A stretch of DNA of 64,000 bases from positions 411,872,052 to 411,936,051 of the forward strand of contig CAKMRJ010001112.1 in the NCBI GenBank assembly GCA_928212115.1. The letters run 5' to 3'. Under the pieces are notes generated by a model, which did not search any database, was not told the DNA's origin, and saw only the letters and a program-made list of their open reading frames with translations. Below are positions 1-10,694 of this stretch, one piece after another (position 1 is the first letter of the stretch; every line of letters starts with the position of its first letter). This DNA is from Lactuca virosa (taxonomy: Eukaryota > Streptophyta > Magnoliopsida > Asterales > Asteraceae). The translations under genes and the position numbers were made by a program.

Positions 1-558
1 TCCTCTTTAATATTCAATATTTACATTTTTTTTAAAAGTAAATTAAAAGAACATTTCTCAGTCGTTTTAAAAAGTATAATTTACTGATATAAACTTGTAT
101 TTGACACGAAAATTATCAAGATAACTCATAGCCAGTCCTCTATTACATATTAATTGTAACAAAATAGATTGGCCGTCCTTTATTATGATGATAAAAGGAG
201 ATAGTCAACTTTGTCTTGAAATATCAATTCTACATGTGGATATAATAATAAGGAAAAACAAACTTCTGCACGATTCATATATATAGTGTGGTTTAATATG
301 AAACGTTTGGATAAGCAAAAGGATACTTAAGTTTGTCATGTTTGTCAAATTAGCTGAAAAATTATCATTTAATTGAAAAAATTATTGGTGGCTAATAATC
401 TAGATGGTAGCTGATAAACTAAAGTTTGATAAAAAATAACTTAAAAGCCAGATTGATTATATAATAAACATTTACATATATAACTAAAAAAAAGAATATA
501 TATAATTAGCTTATTAAAAACTAGTTTTATAAGTTAGTTCATAAGCAAACATAAACTA
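1..558. other. AT-rich flank, no gene
   Basis: No coding or RNA gene is visible. The stretch is AT-rich and contains GGTAGCTGATAA... near 405, which has an inverted partial counterpart (rc of TTTTTATCAAATAGAGCTACC) at about 6030-6060, just right of the copia element. The copia element may therefore have landed inside an older MITE, but I cannot fix its ends. Confidence 0.5.
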
Positions 559-563
559 GTTTT

Positions 564-708
564 TATTAATGGGTGATTCTCCTTGAATGACAAATAAGGT
601 TACACAGGTATGCATGCATGAGAATACAAAGGACTGGGCCTAGACTATATAAATGAATGATGGTCTAATACACAACAGACTATATACTAAATACTATATA
701 TTCTAACA
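564..708 (-). repeat. 3' LTR of copia element 1
   Basis: A 145-bp LTR. On the minus strand it starts TGTTAG and ends ATTAATA. It pairs with 5853-5995 and abuts the GTTTT duplication at 559-563. Confidence 0.9.
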
Positions 709-722
709 CCCCCCCCCCCCCC
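709..722 (-). other. Polypurine tract of copia element 1
   Basis: Fourteen C on the plus strand, that is G14 on the element strand, directly upstream of the 3' LTR. This is the expected position for the plus-strand priming tract. An uninterrupted G14 is unusual and may have slipped after insertion. Confidence 0.8.
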
Positions 723-723
723 G

Positions 724-2694
724 GGCAGTTTTATCGGGAGTGTGAACCTGAACGTTTAAACTGGATAAAAAATCTGAAAATAAAGATGTTGTGAGCCCTT
801 TCATGAACATGTCAGCGTATTGAGTGGAAGAGGGTACGTGTAAAACTCGAACTTGACTACGAGCAACTTTGTCACGAACAAAGTGTATGCCAATCTCTAT
901 GTGTTTGGTTCGTTGGTGATGGACCGGGTTGGCTGACATGCTGACAATATTGATGTTGTCGCAATAGACAATCGTCGCCTTGTTGGTATGGCAACAAAGT
1001 TCGCAAAGTAAATTATGGATCCAACTCGTTTCTGCAACAACATTGGCTACTCCCCGATACTCGGTTTCTGCACTGGAGCGAGAGACAACGCCTTGGCGTT
1101 TTGAGGACCAAGATATAAGATTATCTCCAAGAAAAACACAATATCCGGATGTGGACCGTCGAGTGGCAGGGCATCCCCTCAGTCAGCATCAGAATATGCA
1201 ATAAGGTTGGCTGTGGGGGATACATGAATATGAAGCCCGTGATCAATAGTTTCGCGAATGTAATGCATAATGCGTTTGAGAACATGAAGGTGTTGCTCTT
1301 GAGGGTTATGCATGTAGAAACATATCTGCTGAACTACAAAGGCTATATCAGGTCACGTGAATGTCAGATACTGGAGAGCTCCTTCAAGACTGCAATATAA
1401 GGTAGGATCAGAGATTAGAGGGCCTGATTAGTTCAACTTGTGAACCGGTTCTGCAGGAGTATGACATGAATTACATTTCGGCATGTTGACGCATTCCAGA
1501 ATATCAGTGACATACTTTTGTTTAGATAGGAAGAGACCGGAGGAAGATCTGGTGGTAGATGTCCCAAGAAAGTAGTTCAGAGCGCCAAGGTCAGTCATAG
1601 CCAACTCACGACAAAGTTGATGAATGATCTGGTGAAGCAACATTGTGGTAGAAGTAGTGAGGATGATATCATCAACATATAGAAGGTGATATGATGTGGC
1701 GGTGACAGACTGTAGTATAAATAAGGAAGGGTATGAACGACTTTGTTGAAATCCGATACGTGTGGCATACTGAGCAAATCGTTGATACCAAGCCCGCGGG
1801 GCTTGCTTAAGGCCGTAGAGAGGTTTCTACAACAAGCAAACATGGTCAGGAAACTGGGAGTCACAAAAACCAGGTGGTTGGTGCATGTAGACTATCTCCT
1901 GCAGGTGACCATGAAGGAAATAATTCTTGACATCAAGCTGGTGAATGGGTCACTGGCGTGAGACTGCAATGCTAAGAATTGTGCGTATGGTTGCCAGTTT
2001 GACAACCGAACTAAAATTCTCATCACAATCCACTCCCTGTTGCTGACTACGACCATTTGCTACAAGTCTCTCTTTATAGCAAGAGATAGACCCATCTCCA
2101 TGAAATTTGTGACGAAATAGACACATAGATCTGACAATGTTGACCCCTGAGGTCGTGGAACAAGCTGCCAAGTATCGTTAGTCGTAAGAGCATTAAATTC
2201 ATCATTCATTGCATTATGCCAATTAGGGTCGTGTAATGCCTGTAAATAGGACCAATGGATAAGGGACAGGGTGGTGGTGTGGAGATTATTTTTTGTATGG
2301 GTTTGACAATTCCATATTGGGATCGATTTCTCATAGAATGAGTAAGAATGGGAGGAGGCTTTTTAATGGGAGGAACCGAAGGGGAAAAAGAACTCAATGT
2401 GGATGGGGTGGTTGTGGTTGAGACAGATGACAAGACCGGTGTTGGAGGAATATTGGTGTGAGGTGGAGTGGAGTTGATATCAGTTGTAGTAGGAGTAATA
2501 TGATGAGTGTGGGTACGGAAGAGAGGAGATGGTTCATAGTGATTATCTAGAAAATCATACGAGGATGGTTCAGTGGGGGTGAGAGATTTGAAGGGAAAGG
2601 AGGTTGCATCAAATATTACATGACGAGAAAGGATGATTTTGCGAGAAGAAAGATTTAGACATCGGTAACCATGATGATTGGAGGGATATCTCAA
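724..2694 (-). pseudogene. Copia RT and RNase H region (copia 1)
   Basis: Fragments in shifting minus-strand frames cover the copia pol C-terminal half. From right to left there is a linker rich in Ser/Thr/Pro (2694-2206), the start of reverse transcriptase (2171-1950), the RT active-site motif YVDDI encoded by 1665-1679, and the RNase H tail (939-703) with the family-typical KHIEI and HVPSS...D.F.KGL pattern. Stops separate all blocks. No continuous frame survives, so no product is expected. The pol polyprotein of this family copies element RNA into DNA. Confidence 0.88.
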
Positions 2695-2769
2695 AAATAC
2701 GCAAGGGGTAGTGCGTTGAGCTAATTTGTGGGGAGTGGTGAGATAGGGATAACATAGAGAGCCAAAGAC

Positions 2770-3462
2770 TCAAAGATGGGTGTATGTGGGATGAGTTTGA
2801 AAGAGACGGAAATGGGGTGTGTCATTTTGAATTGAGGTAATAGGAATGATATTTAGGAGGTGTATTGCCATTTGGAGTGCTTCCACCCAATAAATAGGTG
2901 GTAGGTGAGCTTGAAAAAGGAGAGACCGCATTAAGTTGTTAATGGTGCGTAACATGCACTCAGATTTTCCGCTTTGTTGAGATGTCTGAGGGAAAGAGAA
3001 ATGGAATTGAATGTCATTTTTTGCAAAATCGTCATCACATTTTTTGTTGCTATATTCACCTCCATTGTCACAATGAAAGGCTTTTATGGTTTTTCCAAAT
3101 TGGTTTTTGATGTAGTTTAAGCAGAATACGAATTTTAAAAATACATCCAATTTTTGTTTTAGAGGTTAGATCCAAACATAATGAGAGTAGTGGTCCAGAA
3201 ATATAGCATAATAAAGCAAACCACTTATGCTAGTAATGAGAGAAGTCCAAACATCGGAATGGATAAGATCAAAAACATTAGGCACACATGAAGTAGAAGA
3301 CTCAAATGGAAGTTTTACAAGTTTGCCAAATTGGCATGCATGACAAATGACATCAAAGTGTGTCTTATTACATGAAACCAAATTATTAGAAATTAAAGAT
3401 TGCAAGACTTTATTATCGGGGTGACCGAGCCGTTGGTGCCAAAAGGAGGGGATGGCAGCCAT
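2770..3462 (-). pseudogene. Copia integrase (copia 1)
   Basis: Two minus-strand blocks. The right block (3462-3166) has the pre-integrase zinc motif, seen as HQRLGH followed by CHAC, and the first catalytic Asp in the HSDVW context. The left block (3150-2770) has the second catalytic Asp in FHCDNGGEY and the Glu in QSGKSE. A stop and frame change at about 3150-3166 breaks the core domain. Integrase would insert the cDNA into the genome; this copy is inactive. Confidence 0.88.
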
Positions 3463-3574
3463 GTGAACATGAGGAGTTGAAGGAAGAACCGGGTAAAGAG
3501 GACCATTACTGTCGCATCGAATTAAAGATTTCTTGGTCCTATAATCCTTTAAAGTAAAACCAAATTCGTCAAAT

Positions 3575-3877
3575 TCAAAAGAGCATTTGTTTTGACGAGT
3601 AAAATTTGCAAACGTAAATGAGATTTTTAATTATTGAGGGTGTGATGAGTATGTTATTGAGGTGAAGTGGGCGACGACAACTTTGTAGAGGAAATTTGGA
3701 GTGTCTGGTCTTAGTTACAGGAACTGGGGACGCGTTACCAACTAAAATAGAATGAGAATTATGATTATGACTAATGGTGTCAATAATACCTTCGTTTACA
3801 TGAACATGATCTGTAGCTCCGGTATCCATTATCCACTCATTTGTTGTAGGATCTTGCATAAACATTATGGAGAACAT
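3575..3877 (-). pseudogene. Copia aspartic protease region (copia 1)
   Basis: The minus-strand frame contains WIMDTGATDH, the retropepsin active site (Asp-Thr-Gly-Ala), followed by the expected hydrophobic strand. It would process the gag-pol polyprotein. It lies between the MITE-split gag and the integrase and is closed by stops. Confidence 0.82.
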
Positions 3878-4093
3878 GTGAGGAAGTGAAGTGGGTTGTT
3901 CCTGTCCAAACCATGTCCAAGGGGGAGGTATTTGTCCCTGTTGTTGTTGAACTCCATTGTTGCTAAATCTAGTAAAAGAATGGGCATGTGGTTGAGTAGA
4001 AGTTGGTTCGAGAATTCCTTGATAATGTCGAGAAGTGTTCTTGGCCCACTGAGGGTTTTTGGGCCTAGTATTTCATCGTGATTGGGCTGGATG

Positions 4094-4858
4094 TAGACTT
4101 GGCAGTGGAGCGGGTTTTGTCCCTGATCCGCTCCAAACCCATGCAAAATTAATGGGGTTGGATCATATTTTATGATTCGTTTACCCGTTAACGACCCATA
4201 CCCGTTAACCCTTTTATTAAAAGGGTCGGGTATAGATAACTATCGATCCGATCCGTTTATGACCCGCCCGTTCTAAAATTTTGAAATATAAATTAATTAT
4301 TTATAAGTAATAATACATTTATCAATCTTCACATATAGGAGTCAAGGAGTTAGACTGTTAGACATTCTACTTCAATTTCCCACTTCAGTTCCTAATCCAA
4401 ATTGCCGATTGCAGTCGACTCCTAATATAATCGACTCTATAATCTTTGAAATCGAAAATGAAATCGATATTCCACAATCAAGACTCGAGAGCAAAAAGAA
4501 AAGTATTTCAGTCAAGATTCAAGAAGAAGAAGTGCAATCGAGTGATCGACATTCCACAATCATAATACATTGGAAAAGTTATTTATATAGCTATAATTGA
4601 TGTTCGTTTTGGAGTGAATGTTGTTTGGTTTTAGTGATCATGTTATATGTGTTTTAATGAATAATTATAGCCTAAACTTAATATTGTAAATGGGTCGGGT
4701 AAAAGAGTTGAAATCCGTTGATCCGGTGGATAAGGGTATGGGTTTAATCATTAAAAACCCTGCGGGTTATGGGTCGGGTTTGGATAATCATTTGAAAATT
4801 GCTTAACGGGTTTGGATCAAGGCCGATCCGCTCCAAACCCGCTCCATTGCCAGGCCTA
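4094..4858. mobile_element. hAT-type MITE nested in copia 1
   Basis: A 765-bp insertion. The 8-bp target-site duplication GCTGGATG is at 4086-4093 and 4859-4866. The terminal inverted repeats are 24 bp with consensus TAGRCYTGGCARTGGAGC..., left end at 4094 and right end the reverse complement at 4858. An 8-bp duplication and a TA-starting TIR are typical of the hAT superfamily. Subterminal regions repeat the words GGGTCGGGT and ACCCGTTAAC in both orientations. No transposase is present; a short open stretch at 4409-4600 has no family features. It splits copia 1 between gag and protease and so is younger than it. Confidence 0.93.
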
Positions 4859-5100
4859 GCTGGATGTTGGAAATTCACCCACCCATACGACTAAATAGAA
4901 GAAGGCAGCACCGAGGGGTTTCTTAGGGACTACTGGGCGAAAGATTGTTGCTGGGAACTACCGGTGTGAGGCTGCTGGTGGTGGTTATTCCAGTGATTAT
5001 TGCGAGTGTGAAGAACCGTAGGTGATGACGAGTGATCTGAGTGAAAAGGAGCTGGAGAATCTTGATTGGTGTTAAGTCTTTGTTCTTCTAAAATAAGCAT

Positions 5101-5640
5101 TTAATGTGCTTCCAAAAATGAGGGAAATGGATGATGGTGGCGGATCATTGTTGCTATGCCATCAAAACGAGATGTGAGCTCATTGATGGTGTATATTACA
5201 AGGTGTCTATCAGAAACCTTAGACTTAATATCTAGATTTGCTAGCTGTTCTGAAATGGTTCGAATCTTTGAGCAGTATGCATGAATCGAAAGATCACCCA
5301 TGGTTATGGATCATAGCTCACAGTCTAGTTGCATAATACAAGAATCTTTGTTGTCTCGAAATAGTTTTTCGATGTTGATCCATACTTGACGAGCCGAAGA
5401 GTTGTTCGCCATTGGAGTTCTTTTGAGAAGGTTCTAAGAGAGAGTTAAGTAGAGCCACATTCTTACCATTTTATCCACTTTCTTCCATTTGGGTTCGGTT
5501 GTCTTTGGGGTCGGATCATCATAGATAGAGTCTATATGATCAAGGGCATCATATGCTTCACAATGGATAGAAAATAGCTCTCTCCAGGAGTCGCAATTGT
5601 GTCTGTCAAGATCGAGAATGAGAGGAATGTGGGCTTTCAC
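5101..5640 (-). pseudogene. Copia gag (copia 1), broken
   Basis: Two minus-strand blocks match the copia gag (UBN2-type) layout. The first (5640-5434) has the N-terminal LDRHNCDSWRELFSIHCEAY pattern. The second (5301-5101) has the capsid-like SIHAYCSKIRTISEQLANL helix region. A stop separates them near 5430-5300. Gag would package the element RNA in a virus-like particle in the cytoplasm. It lies directly after the 5' LTR and primer site, as expected. Confidence 0.85.
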
Positions 5641-5840
5641 GTTTTGTTACTGCAAATGCTTTATGTGGAGGGGTTGTGATGCTCGATCCATACATGTTGA
5701 TGAGTAGATGATAGAGGTTGATTTTTAGGGTTGAGGCAGGATAGAAAAGCGGCAGAAAATACGAGCCGTAGGAGGGAGATGACATGACAAATGCAAGAAG
5801 AGGGAAAATAAGAGAAAATTATAGCCGATATTGAATTTCC

Positions 5841-5852
5841 GCTCTGATACCA
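5841..5852 (-). other. Primer-binding site, initiator Met tRNA (copia 1)
   Basis: The minus strand reads TGGTATCAGAGC, complementary to the 3' end of plant initiator tRNA-Met. It abuts the 5' LTR end at 5853 with no spacer. Confidence 0.92.
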
Positions 5853-5995
5853 TATTAATCAATGATTCTCCTTGAATAACAAATAAGGTTACACACATAT
5901 ATATACATGAGAATACAAAGGACTGGGCCTAGACTATATAAACGAATGATGGGCTAATACACAAGATAATATACTAAATACTATATACTCTAATA
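5853..5995 (-). repeat. 5' LTR of copia element 1
   Basis: A 143-bp partner of the left LTR. The outer terminus reads TATTAG on the minus strand instead of TGTTAG, a mutated terminal dinucleotide. It is flanked by the GTTTT duplication at 5996-6000. Confidence 0.9.
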
Positions 5996-6087
5996 GTTTT
6001 TTGGTGTTACCGAATAACAAATTACAACAAACTAGTTTATTTTTATCAAATAGAGCTACCTAACTTGAAAATATATTATATGACAAG

Positions 6088-6090
<3 letters not shown>

Positions 6091-6144
<54 letters not shown>
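6091..6144. repeat. (TA)n microsatellite
   Basis: A pure (AT)n run of about 54 bp. Confidence 0.97.
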
Positions 6145-6147
<3 letters not shown>

Positions 6148-6419
6148 CCTTTACAATTTTGAAAAAAATGGATATCTTGAGATTTTCTTTATTCATATAT
6201 AATTTCTCGACAATCATATATGAGTCATTAAAAATAAGAATAATCATATATGATTTATACATGAATATGTCTGTTCCGTTTTGATTAAATCATATGATTA
6301 TTCAAACATGTTTATTATCTTTTGTTTATTCAAATATGATTATTGATTAATCATATATGAGTAAAAACAATATCTTTTACCAAAAAAACCTGAAGATCTC
6401 TATTTTTTTAAATCTCAAG

Positions 6420-6420
<1 letters not shown>

Positions 6421-6499
<79 letters not shown>
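6421..6499. repeat. (TA)n microsatellite
   Basis: A pure (TA)n run of about 79 bp. The open frame reading through it (repeated Ile-Tyr) is not a gene. Confidence 0.97.
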
Positions 6500-6501
<2 letters not shown>

Positions 6502-8490
6502 CGAGTTCTTTGATGATTTCTGAAAGCTCCAAGTCAACATTCATCTTTATTTTGAAACCCTTTCATTTCAAATGAGGAGAATTGTAATGAGCATGTGAAG
6601 GTTAATCACTGACCTTTTTTTTTTTCAGTAATGAGTCACAATTAGTTTTTGTGTTGGCTTTGTCTTACATAAATACCTGTTTTCCAATATAGGTTTATAC
6701 AACCAATGTTTTATCTCATCCTTGACCTCCTTTTGTTCTTATTTTCCATTTTATTCTTCTTCCCTCTCTTAAAAACACAACGAAAGAAAAATCATAAGAA
6801 AATTAAGAAATTTCATCACTCTTCTTCTCCATCGTGAAATTACCATCACATATAGGTCTCTTTGCATACATTTACCGTTTTTTGTAAAATAATATGTATC
6901 TCGCTACCATTCATGAACCCTAATTTTCTATTTATATCTTCTTTTTATATTTTAAAAGTGTCAACTTCGTTATCCTATTCTAGCGCCCTTGTCCACTAGT
7001 GATATTGCTACAGGTTTGGGTATTTCTTGTCTTACCAAGACATTTCTTCCTGAGGTACATGTGCTATACCTCCACCATTTCCACACCCTCTCACAATCTA
7101 TCCCCATTTTTTCAACAAACCTAATCCCAACTACCACCTCTACCGCCACAAGAAGCCGTAGCCTTCACCATCATGATGAACACTATACCACCATCATTAT
7201 ACCGCACATCCCTCGCCACCAATGTTTGTTATAGTCGTTTTAGAATAAGTTGTTTTTCAACCTTTCAATGTATTATAAATCAACAACGGTATCATCATTT
7301 TCTTTAATAACAAAACAAAGATTGTGACAAAGTATGTGAAGAATCTGGTGAAATTACTTACTACTTTACTCTCACGTCAACACACTGATCTTAGTCAGTA
7401 AGATGATGTATCTAACAAACTCAGTCTTCATCTTAAATTTAATTTAATGGCGTTAGTCTCAATTTAGTCTATTTATTTCATGATTTGTGTACGTGGTTGA
7501 GACGTATTAGGTAAATTTAAGGCTTTGAATTGTGAGAATCAAAAATTGATTGATTCATTTAAGATTTGTGAGTTTTGAATATTTATTTTGGAGTTGAAAG
7601 CATATAGAGATGTCCTAATGAAGAAGATTTTGGTAGTGCACATATCCTGTTTGTGGAAATGCATAAGCATAAATGAACATTCTTCTGTCTTGTTTATTAA
7701 AAGGTTTTAGGGTCTATACACAACCTTATTATTTTATGTGAATACGAGTTAGAAGGTTCTGCTTCGAAAGACGAAGATGGTTGCTTTTTTTTACAAATTT
7801 ATGTGGAGGTTCCTTCAAAGATCACATGGTTCGGGTCTTTTTTGCTCCCTAAAACCAAATAAAGTGAGGCAGTTGATCTTGATGCAGAATCCCCTCAAGC
7901 CATTCTTCTTCTGCTAGTCATAAATGTGGAATTTTGGGTACTTATTCTATTAATTATAAACTACAAATGTTTAATGAGTCTCATTTTAACTAATTTTTTC
8001 CGAACTGTTATGTATTTCTTTTTCATTACAATATCATGGTGCTAAGGAAATTTATTTAAAGGATGAGATCATCAACATTAATCTTTTACTCGAAAGTAGG
8101 CTTGTGATTATTTACCAAGAAAATTTGTTTTCATAAGAGTTTCAATTATGAATTTTATCCATGTGATGATAATGACATTGACAGGTTGTGGGACTTCACC
8201 CAGTAACATTCAATTTTATTGTTATAACTGAGTAGCACATGTTTCCTAGGATATCAAATTGTCAATTTCAAGATCAGAAAATATTGGGGGTTTTGGGAAA
8301 AACCAATAGTTGTGAAGCGAGTAGTAGGGTGTGGCGCTGCGACCCACGTCAAAAGTAGCGGCACAAAAAAATATATAGACTACGATGCGAAATTGTCATC
8401 AGCCCAAACCCTAGATCTCGTGCCTTGAGCCCTATTTAAGGAATAAGATTCTTTGGGTTTGCCTCAACCATCAGTCTCTACTCCCAGTAA
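6500..8490. other. Low-GC region without recognisable gene
   Basis: No family match or long exon. Around 6720-6860 there is a pyrimidine-rich, 5'-UTR-like stretch. It is followed by a short open frame at about 6989-7234, rich in His and Thr, that resembles nothing I know. It could be a decayed host-gene start or captured leader sequence; the sequence does not decide. Confidence 0.4.
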
Positions 8491-8495
8491 CCATT

Positions 8496-9351
8496 TGATG
8501 AGTTTTATATGTTATAAATCTATGCATGAGGTAGAAAAATACTTAACTTTTAAGTTCTCATGCAACCTATTTGGATCTATGTTTTTCTCTATTGATAGCA
8601 ATAAACAATGAACATCAATAACCCTAGCAAACCCTAGGTAATTTCAAAAATACAAGAAACTTAGGGTTTACATACCTTTTGATTATTATAGAAAATAATC
8701 AATTCAAATCCTTCTTAAAAAAACCTTGGAAAGCAAGCACCATAAATCTAATGCCTCTAATGGTTTGTACCCAAACCCTTGTAATAAGAAGACTTGAGGA
8801 GAGAGGATGAAATTTTTGGCTATCCTTCTTGGATTAGGAGTGGACGAAAACAAGTAGGCAAGGGACCTATTTATAGCTGAACTATGGAACCCTGAAAACC
8901 CTAATTTGAATATAATACTATTATTTCAAATTTGGTAACTATCCAACTTCTTAATTATCTTCAAGGATTAATATAGAACCCTTAAAAAAACTCCTAAAAA
9001 CTGTCTGTGACCCATGGAAGGTTCTGGAACCTCTTTTGTTCAACTATTGAATAATTACAGCTTAAGTCCCTGCACTTTTAATTAATCCAATTAATCCCAA
9101 TATTAATTCCTATTAATTTTTTGATTAATTATTAATTACATAATAATATTTCTAATTAATATATTAATAACATAATATATTAACAAATCATTTATTGCTA
9201 TTCATTAATCACAAAATAAATCAATAAATCAACATCTCTCTCCAAAAGTCATTCTATAATTACTTGTTCTGAAGGCAACCCAAAAAGGACTTTGCTTCCA
9301 TTTGCAACTTTATACCAATTTAGTTATGATCTTAGACACCTTAATCCAACA
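8496..9351 (-). mobile_element. Solo LTR, TGTTGG family
   Basis: An 856-bp solo LTR read on the minus strand from TGTTGGATTA (at 9351) to ...CTCATCA (at 8496). The 5-bp duplication CCATT is at 8491-8495 and 9352-9356. Its first about 150 bp match the LTR fragment at 33649 (shared blocks TCCTTTTGGGTTGCCTTCA-like and GGAGAGAGA). No internal region is present, so it most likely arose by LTR-LTR recombination. Confidence 0.9.
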
Positions 9352-9356
9352 CCATT

Positions 9357-10461
9357 CACCTCCAAAATCCTAGCCTCATTTTCCTTCGTTGCTTGTGTTG
9401 TTGTATTGGAGAGAAAGTTTGAAGAGTTAATTGCTATTGTGTGTCAAGAGAAGCAAACTCCATAGATTTTCTACCTTCTTGCGGCCTTCTCAAGCTTTGT
9501 AAGTCATTAAGTGCTCACCTTTAAAGCTTTTGCATGCCAGATCTAGGATTTTGAGCTTAGTTGGTCCCTTTTAGTCTTGATTCCTTGGAGTTTGGGTAAC
9601 TATAGGATAAAAGGTAGTTTTGGATGATGTTTTGAACCCTTGGTTATGTTTTGGTAGCATTTTGGTCCCATTTTAGATCTAGGTTAGAGAAAGGTGTGTT
9701 TTAGGCATGTAAATGGATAAAGTTGAAAACTTTATCCATTAAGACATTATTTTGTTGTGATCTGGAAAGTTAGAGCCTTATTCTTAAGTGATTAAGTGCT
9801 TCATAAAAGAATTAATCTTCCTCGAAGATCATGACGCGACCAAGGAAGGTTGGAGTCACAAATATGGGTATGATCTCATCATTGTTTTGGCGCTTGTTGG
9901 TCACGAAACGTTGAATGTTGACGATTGACTTTGACCAGTTGACTGTTAACTTTTGACCAGTTTGACTTTTCGTCAAACTTTGAGGGATTTGACCATAAAT
10001 TGAGGTTTGACCTCTGTTTGTTATTTTAGGTGGTTGTGTTAGCCGATTCATCTGTAGAGGCTGCTTTTGTATGTCATTGTAAATCCTTTGTATGATAGGA
10101 TATAGGTATTGTTAGGGTATGAGTATGCTAGTAGACTAGGTAGTCTTAGTTATATATGCGATTGATTGTTTGTATGATATTGTTATGTGTCAAGAATGGT
10201 TTGGTATTGGTAGTAGTGGTTGATCGCTAAGTGAATCCATATGGATTGTACATAGTTTAAATTGGATAGCTTGAGCACTCTATCCTAGGCCTTATTGCAT
10301 GGTTCTTGTCTGATTTATTGCTCTCAGTTAGGTTCAGCTGTTCGACTGTCTATCTTATGTACTAGTTATGTATGATTATGCATTCATAAGTCAACCTATC
10401 AACATTTGTAATAGATAGCCTTGGTATGGTGTGGGTGGCTGATAGTTAGTGGTTATGTTAT
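9357..10461 (+). repeat. Degraded gypsy LTR-like fragment
   Basis: No coding sequence. The block CATGACGCGACCAAGGAAGG near 9830 nearly repeats CATGACGTGACCAAGGAAGG in the solo LTR near 18110. The surrounding wording (AGATCTAGG, TTTTGGTCCC, GACTTTGACCAG) is like the transcribed part of that LTR type. I therefore read this as an LTR remnant; the ends are not definable. Confidence 0.5.
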
Positions 10462-10525
10462 GGTTAGGAGTTGGTGGTTCAGAGCCAGTAGGAGCATAAT
10501 TGCAGGGTGCCAATGATTTTACATG

Positions 10526-10587
<62 letters not shown>

Positions 10588-10649
10588 TTAGGAGTTGGTG
10601 GTTGAGATCCAGTAGGAGCATAATTGCAGGGTGCCAATGATTTTACATG

Positions 10650-10691
<42 letters not shown>
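10462..10691. repeat. Two-copy tandem repeat, each ending in (TA)n
   Basis: A block beginning GGTTAGGAGTTGGTGGTT occurs at 10462 and again at 10586 (period 124). Each copy ends in ACATGTAATATA and a (TA)n run (10528-10585 and 10652-10691). Confidence 0.93.

Positions 10692-10694
<3 letters not shown>

Larger units (their letters stand above)
564..5995 (-). mobile_element. Ty1/copia LTR retrotransposon, short-LTR (Ale/Retrofit-like), degraded
   Basis: This is a complete but dead element on the minus strand. Its order is 5' LTR (5853-5995), primer-binding site, gag, protease, integrase, reverse transcriptase, RNase H, polypurine tract, 3' LTR (564-708). The 5-bp target-site duplication GTTTT is present at 559-563 and 5996-6000, which fixes both ends. 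Integrase lies before RT, as in the copia order. The two LTRs differ at about 16 of 144 positions by eye, so the insertion is old, and every coding block carries stops and frameshifts. The roughly 140-bp LTRs and small body suggest the Ale/Retrofit lineage; that lineage call is inference. A hAT-type MITE sits between gag and protease. Confidence 0.93.

Noticed and set aside
6357..6575. Open frame of repeated Ile-Tyr across a (TA)n run
   Set aside because: It is the translation of a microsatellite; the same effect occurs at 10391-10621 and in the array.
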